Source of the DNA: a bacterium
GTDB lineage: Bacteria > UBA9089 > JASEGY01
DNA length: 8,398 nt
Direction: 5' to 3'
Assembly: GCA_030019105.1 (NCBI GenBank)
Contig: JASEGY010000133.1
Span: 1 to 8,398, forward strand
Shown here piece after piece: positions 5,601 through 8,398 of the stretch; positions within the stretch are counted from its first letter, which is position 1, and every line of letters begins with the position of its first letter. Made by a program: the position numbers and the translations under genes. The notes under the pieces are model-generated. The model saw nothing but the letters and a program-made list of their open reading frames with translations, made no database searches and was not told where the DNA came from.

Positions 5601-8332
5601 GTCTCTACCTGGTGTGTCTTCCAGAAATAGCGACCGCCCACACCGGCCTCTCGCACCGAGTGCCATTCCTCTCTGATGACTGACAGATGGATAGTGTCAC
5701 CGGCGCGAATATGGCCTGAAGGTGACACGGAGACTACCTTTAAGGCCAGGGTATCCGCCTTATCCACAAAATATGAATCCCTGGCCAAACCGAGATAAAA
5801 CTCTCCTGGATGAACTAACTTTGAGGTTTGGTCGCAGAAGCTGCGCCGGCCTTTAGACGTTACAGTAGCCTCTATGTTCAGGGACATCGGCTCTCCGGCC
5901 CGGCCTGTCTTCAATCTTTCTTTAAAGACTATCTTTCCGGTTTTGTCCAGTAGGCCGCTTCCTGATAAGGATTGCTCATATCGATATTGGTATGAGCCAA
6001 ACCGAAAGTCCGGGAAACCTGGTGGAGAAAAACCGGTCGAGCTACTAAGCCAGGCTGAATACTTCACGGAATCCCCGGCCATTGGTGCCCCAAATAAATA
6101 CCAGCCCTTGACCGTGGCGGTGAAGGTATCTCCCAGGGTGTATTCGTCTTTATCTGCCAGCACCCTAGCTTCAAATTCTGCCGGCTGATAAGCCTCCACC
6201 CTGAAGGAGGAAGTAATGGTTATCTTTCTCTCCTCGAAAGGCAGGGCTTCGGTCCCAGTCTGTGATTCAGAAAGGTAGATAGTATATCCGCCTGAAGGGG
6301 CATCATCTTTCAGCTTGAGCCTCTTAGAGAAGGAACCGTAGACAGAGAGGACAATTGTGTCACTGCCAAGTGACTGGCCACGTGAATCTTCAATCTCCAT
6401 CAGCAGAGGCAGCCCTTCATGGATGACCCATTTACCTTCGTCGAGCTTACGGACAATTCCCTTGATGTGCACCTCTTCACCTGTCCGATAGAGACCTCGC
6501 TCCGTAAAGACATACCCTTGATATTCAACCTCCTTGGGCTGATTTTGATAGTCGATTCCAAATGACCACGGATAAATACCTGTCCCCCAATTAGGTGAGA
6601 GGAAGGCGGTATCTTCTCCCTGGCGCGCAATGGCATACTGGCGAAGCCATTTCCAATACTCCAAATACTCCTTTGGTCTTTGGAGGCCAAGCCTGGCCCA
6701 ACCAGGCCCCTGGAGCAGTCCTTCCTTATCGGTCTTCCCGGCCCAAAGTATCTGGTTTTTCTCATCCCTTATTTCGACATAAGCATCAGGCACCGGCGAC
6801 TCATCTTTAAGCCTGGTAACCCAGATGAGGTTGTTTTCCGGGGAAAATTTCCCGGTAAGACCAAGTTCTGTTACCTGAAGTAAGGTGCGCAGATAGCCCT
6901 CCGAACTCTCCTTCGAGTGGGCCTGAATAAAAACAGTTCCATGTCGCTTCTCACCCAGCACCGCACCTATATCCCATGGCCTTACCACCCGCTTATCCCA
7001 GGGGATATTACTCGGCCATAGGCGGTCTATCTTCCAGAACGCTGTGTCTGAGCGATTTTCCAGGCCAGGCCATTTCTGAGCTGTGGAATCCCAGGGTACA
7101 CTCTCGGTCTGATAGATGAGGCAGGGGACGATCTCATCAGGAGATAGTAAGGCCATTTGCTGTCGCACGTTGAATACATTGCAGAGGGTGGCTGGGAAGT
7201 AGAGGGGTAGATAGGACTCCATCAGGCCGTAGCCCATAGGTATCCGAAAATAAGCGGAGTAGTGGCCTGTTTCCAGAGGAATAATCACCTCCTCCTTCAG
7301 GGTTTGCCCGAAGGCATCTATTAAACCAGAGTCAATAGTGACTGTATATTGGGTCATGGGCAAGAGATCGAGCTCGAGGGATAACTCATTTGATCTATAG
7401 TTGTAGTCGTAATTAAAATACTCTTCTGGTATCTTCACTTCGGGATTGAATTTAAGATGGGATACCAGGTCTTTTATGCAAACGGGATTTGAAAAGATAA
7501 ATTTCAGAGAACTATCCGGCGGATGAGCTTTCATCTCTCGTGATCCGATATAGCGAAAGGTCTTGTAGGTCTCAAACTTCAGCACCCTTTCTTGCTTCAA
7601 TCCCAGATTCCCTTCCAGGGCAGGGAGACCTTCCTTGAGATGAAGAGAATAAGAGCAGTCTTTAAGTAAACTTCGGGCAGGCTTAAGCACCAGGACTGTT
7701 TCGGTATCAATGTGTGTTTCCCATTCGGTAAGATCAGAAGTATCCGCATATCGAATGGAGGATGTTAAAAATAGGCGGGTTTTCTCCGAGGTTTCCTCCT
7801 TGAGCTCAATGTATGAGGCGGCTTGGTGGGGATTCATCTTTTGATTAAAGTAAAGCACGGCCGGGTGATCAAGTTCGACCCATGATTGGTTGTGATATGG
7901 ACTCGATCTTTCCATCTCTGGTCGTAAGGTTTCGAATGTCCAGGTATAGGTATCCGGGAGTGAATCACCCAGAATCGAGCGAGCTCCTGCCGGGATGGTA
8001 ACGATAAACCTTGTCGCTAACGGTAACCTTGCTCTCGGCTGAAAGCAAAGGGTATTTGTGCCTAACCAGCGATACTTTCCCGTAAGCGGTGGAGTTAAGA
8101 GTAGTGGCCCTTCTCCTGAGTCTTCCGGAAGGGCCTTGAGGGCGGTCATCGGCTTACTGAAGGTAACGGTGATGGCATCGATTTCCTGGATACTCTCAGT
8201 TCCGCCTTCAGGTGAAGCTGAGAGCACCTTCAAATCGCCCTGACCGTTTTCCCTGGCTGATAACCCCATCGAAACGATAAGAACGGTCAATACCAGCAAA
8301 AATAACCACCAGGAGAGAACTTTTTTCTTCAT
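2681..8332 (-). CDS. Bacterial alpha-2-macroglobulin family protein with thioester (YfhM/ECAM-like)
   Basis: This 1883-residue protein is a predicted periplasmic broad-range protease trap. In this family, cleavage of a bait region exposes a reactive thioester that covalently binds the attacking protease. An N-terminal hydrophobic segment (about 5-24) ends in LSA|RE near residue 26 and reads as a signal peptide. Three Ig-like (Big_5/SbsA type) domains follow at about 33-136, 137-252 and 253-352. An MG2-type domain lies near 605-700 (TERGLYRTGEEV), an MG3-like domain from about 704, and a bait-region domain at about 974-1150. A Gly-rich stretch precedes the A2M core domain at about 1184-1275 (LPDNLTSFRVMA). 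The thioester domain at about 1365-1690 carries CLEQ at 1398-1401, and an MG10-like C-terminus starts near 1727. The E. coli homologue YfhM is roughly 1650 residues, so this one is longer. It lacks the lipobox Cys of YfhM; its first Cys is near residue 96. The start is fixed by AAGGAGGT four bases upstream. It overlaps pbpC by 4 bp. Family assignment is secure; inner domain borders are estimates. Confidence 0.95.
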   Translation of the reverse strand: MKKKVLSWWLFLLVLTVLIVSMGLSARENGQGDLKVLSASPEGGTESIQEIDAITVTFSKPMTALKALPEDSGEGPLLLTPPLTGKYRWLGTNTLCFQPRARLPLATRFIVTIPAGARSILGDSLPDTYTWTFETLRPEMERSSPYHNQSWVELDHPAVLYFNQKMNPHQAASYIELKEETSEKTRLFLTSSIRYADTSDLTEWETHIDTETVLVLKPARSLLKDCSYSLHLKEGLPALEGNLGLKQERVLKFETYKTFRYIGSREMKAHPPDSSLKFIFSNPVCIKDLVSHLKFNPEVKIPEEYFNYDYNYRSNELSLELDLLPMTQYTVTIDSGLIDAFGQTLKEEVIIPLETGHYSAYFRIPMGYGLMESYLPLYFPATLCNVFNVRQQMALLSPDEIVPCLIYQTESVPWDSTAQKWPGLENRSDTAFWKIDRLWPSNIPWDKRVVRPWDIGAVLGEKRHGTVFIQAHSKESSEGYLRTLLQVTELGLTGKFSPENNLIWVTRLKDESPVPDAYVEIRDEKNQILWAGKTDKEGLLQGPGWARLGLQRPKEYLEYWKWLRQYAIARQGEDTAFLSPNWGTGIYPWSFGIDYQNQPKEVEYQGYVFTERGLYRTGEEVHIKGIVRKLDEGKWVIHEGLPLLMEIEDSRGQSLGSDTIVLSVYGSFSKRLKLKDDAPSGGYTIYLSESQTGTEALPFEERKITITSSFRVEAYQPAEFEARVLADKDEYTLGDTFTATVKGWYLFGAPMAGDSVKYSAWLSSSTGFSPPGFPDFRFGSYQYRYEQSLSGSGLLDKTGKIVFKERLKTGRAGEPMSLNIEATVTSKGRRSFCDQTSKLVHPGEFYLGLARDSYFVDKADTLALKVVSVSPSGHIRAGDTIHLSVIREEWHSVREAGVGGRYFWKTHQVETEIFSTDLITTDTFSTVLVRPDQVGYYLIRASGKDQRGNEIHTDDWFYTVGEGYCGWERRDDDQIELEADAAKYKPGDVARILVKSPYEEATALVTLERELIMESKVVHLKGSTDLIEIPIEEDHIPNVYVSVVLIQGRKAFDKFSDENQDLGKPSFKMGYINLPVDPGNKRLRVALSTDRNEYRPGEEVEVRFKVEDQRGRPRHAEVTLAVVDVGVLNLIGYTTPDAFGDFYGNRPLSVATAESRIHVIGQRHYGEKGENRGGSGGFELFRTKFLATAYYKDSIYTDKRGTAAVRFKLPDNLTSFRVMATVHSKDSLFGSAEQRITVSKPLMMQSTLPRFSRQGDKFKAGVLLHNYAKRRAKITVEAKAENAEISETSLKTVELEHGECAEVTFSYLTKSVGKAAFSFIARLENETDALRVSIPVQLPRPTEAVAHFESITDSSAQQVIIPKDIYKGIGGISVWASSTGLADLEGSLRYLMAYPYLCLEQKISRILPIILAKEILLRFDLVNLTSEEMDNEVNQVLSRMKDFQDACGGFAYWPGGLISPYLTAYAAFTLVKAKEKGYGIDEEVLDKAKGYLQEYLRGQTFDWHYPYSIYPDLCIKSYICYVLSLAGKADQGTINLLYEKYDQIPLFGKAYLLKAIHREKMDTTMEENVARTLLNKIEVASTTAHFEEHKLEGMDWIHDSNVRTTAAILQSFIEAERDFPFKEKVIRWLVKERKAGRWRSTQENIYVFWALADYYQRYEKEEPNFEALIRLEGKAILQQIFKGYENRILSREADFEGFSQGKPIPLLVEKKGAGRLYYGVRMTYAPAQKLKAADEGMAMRKTVRSFDKGDTMGETYRAGEKYIVTLEVATSQERNFVVVDDPVPAGFEILNLEFQTESQEVKRQLRGNTAGASERWWGTFNHSEIYDDRMLVFADSLCEGRHIFSYIIKALTPGQFHAPATKVEEMYDPDVFGRTDEGMVKIK
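4130..4141 (-). other. Thioester motif CLEQ of the A2M protein
   Basis: The codons TGC CTG GAG CAG encode Cys1398-Leu-Glu-Gln1401 within the context YPYLCLEQ. In thioester proteins of the A2M/C3 family the Cys and Gln side chains form the internal beta-Cys-gamma-Glu thioester. Both residues are present, so this is a trapping-competent type of A2M rather than the thioester-less class. The residue just before the Cys is Leu, where Gly is common in family members; this position is not part of the bond. Confidence 0.93.
4793..4915 (-). other. Probable bait region / Gly-rich linker of the A2M protein
   Basis: Residues about 1140-1180 lie between the bait-region domain and the A2M core domain. They include the basic and glycine-rich run RHYGEKGENRGGSGG, which should be flexible and open to proteases. 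Position and composition match the bait-type segment of bacterial A2Ms; its exact borders are a guess. Confidence 0.55.
8255..8332 (-). other. Signal peptide of the A2M protein, without lipobox
   Basis: Residues 1-26 have a Lys-rich start (MKKK), a hydrophobic core of about 18 residues and a plausible signal peptidase I site after Leu-Ser-Ala26. There is no cysteine near the cleavage point, so the lipoprotein processing known for E. coli YfhM is not predicted. The protein would be free in the periplasm or held by an uncleaved N-terminal anchor. Confidence 0.75.
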
Positions 8333-8336
8333 CTAT

Positions 8337-8344
8337 ACCTCCTT
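8337..8344 (-). promoter_or_regulatory. Strong Shine-Dalgarno sequence of the A2M gene
   Basis: AAGGAGGT lies four bases before the ATG at 8332-8330 and is an almost full match to the 16S rRNA anti-SD. It supports the chosen start and suggests efficient initiation of the operon's first gene. The rest of the leader up to the window edge shows no clear promoter. Confidence 0.85.
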
Positions 8345-8380
8345 GATTTTGTACCTTCTCAATAACTTGGGGCAATCTGT

Positions 8381-8398
8381 GTTGTAAGTTGTAAGTTG
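8381..8398. repeat. Short 7-bp tandem repeat at window edge
   Basis: The unit GTTGTAA is repeated 2.6 times and runs to the last base, so the array may continue beyond the window. It lies about 50 bp upstream of the A2M start codon. Its function, if any, is unknown. Confidence 0.6.

Noticed and set aside
6400..6765. 121-codon open frame on the minus strand in a different frame from the A2M gene
   Set aside because: It is embedded in the A2M gene's MG region, where the main frame encodes conserved motifs; its Arg/Ser-rich translation has no family resemblance.
8345..8376. Possible promoter for the A2M gene (TTGCCC, 16 bp, TACAAA)
   Set aside because: Both boxes match the consensus poorly and the start of transcription would fall inside the Shine-Dalgarno sequence; the real operon promoter is more likely beyond the window.

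Overview
The window holds a two-gene minus-strand operon that fills almost all of it: a large bacterial alpha-2-macroglobulin (A2M, 1883 aa) followed by penicillin-binding protein 1C (PbpC, 828 aa). The two reading frames overlap by four bases (ATGA), so translation is probably coupled. This is the classic yfhM-pbpC pairing known from diderm bacteria. PbpC is a bifunctional peptidoglycan synthase, and the A2M is thought to trap proteases that enter the periplasm. The pairing suggests a Gram-negative (diderm) bacterium. Moderate GC, the divergent protein sequences and the short palindromic repeats point away from a close relative of the enterobacteria, but I cannot name the phylum.

Right edge (8333-8398): a short leader with a near-ideal Shine-Dalgarno sequence for the A2M gene and a small 7-bp tandem repeat at the very end. 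The operon promoter is not convincingly inside the window. 2681-8332: the A2M gene, with a signal peptide, three Ig-like domains, MG domains, a bait-type region, a CLEQ thioester and a C-terminal MG10-like domain. Unlike the E. coli protein it has no lipobox cysteine. 198-2684: pbpC, with intact glycosyltransferase, transpeptidase and C-terminal (BiPBP_C) domains. Its GT/TP linker carries about 40 extra residues encoded by two perfect palindromes lying side by side (1901-1931 and 1957-1989), which look like miniature dispersed repeats that inserted in frame.

Left edge (1-197): non-coding. It contains a textbook sigma70-type promoter reading leftward out of the window (TTGACT, 17 bp, TATAAT) and, beyond it, a stretch with two kinds of internal direct repeats ending in TG...CA style. 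This resembles the terminus of an IS21-family insertion sequence whose body lies outside the window.

The core system is known. The less ordinary parts are the palindrome-derived insertion in pbpC, the apparent lack of lipidation on the A2M, and the promoter-next-to-IS arrangement downstream of the operon.
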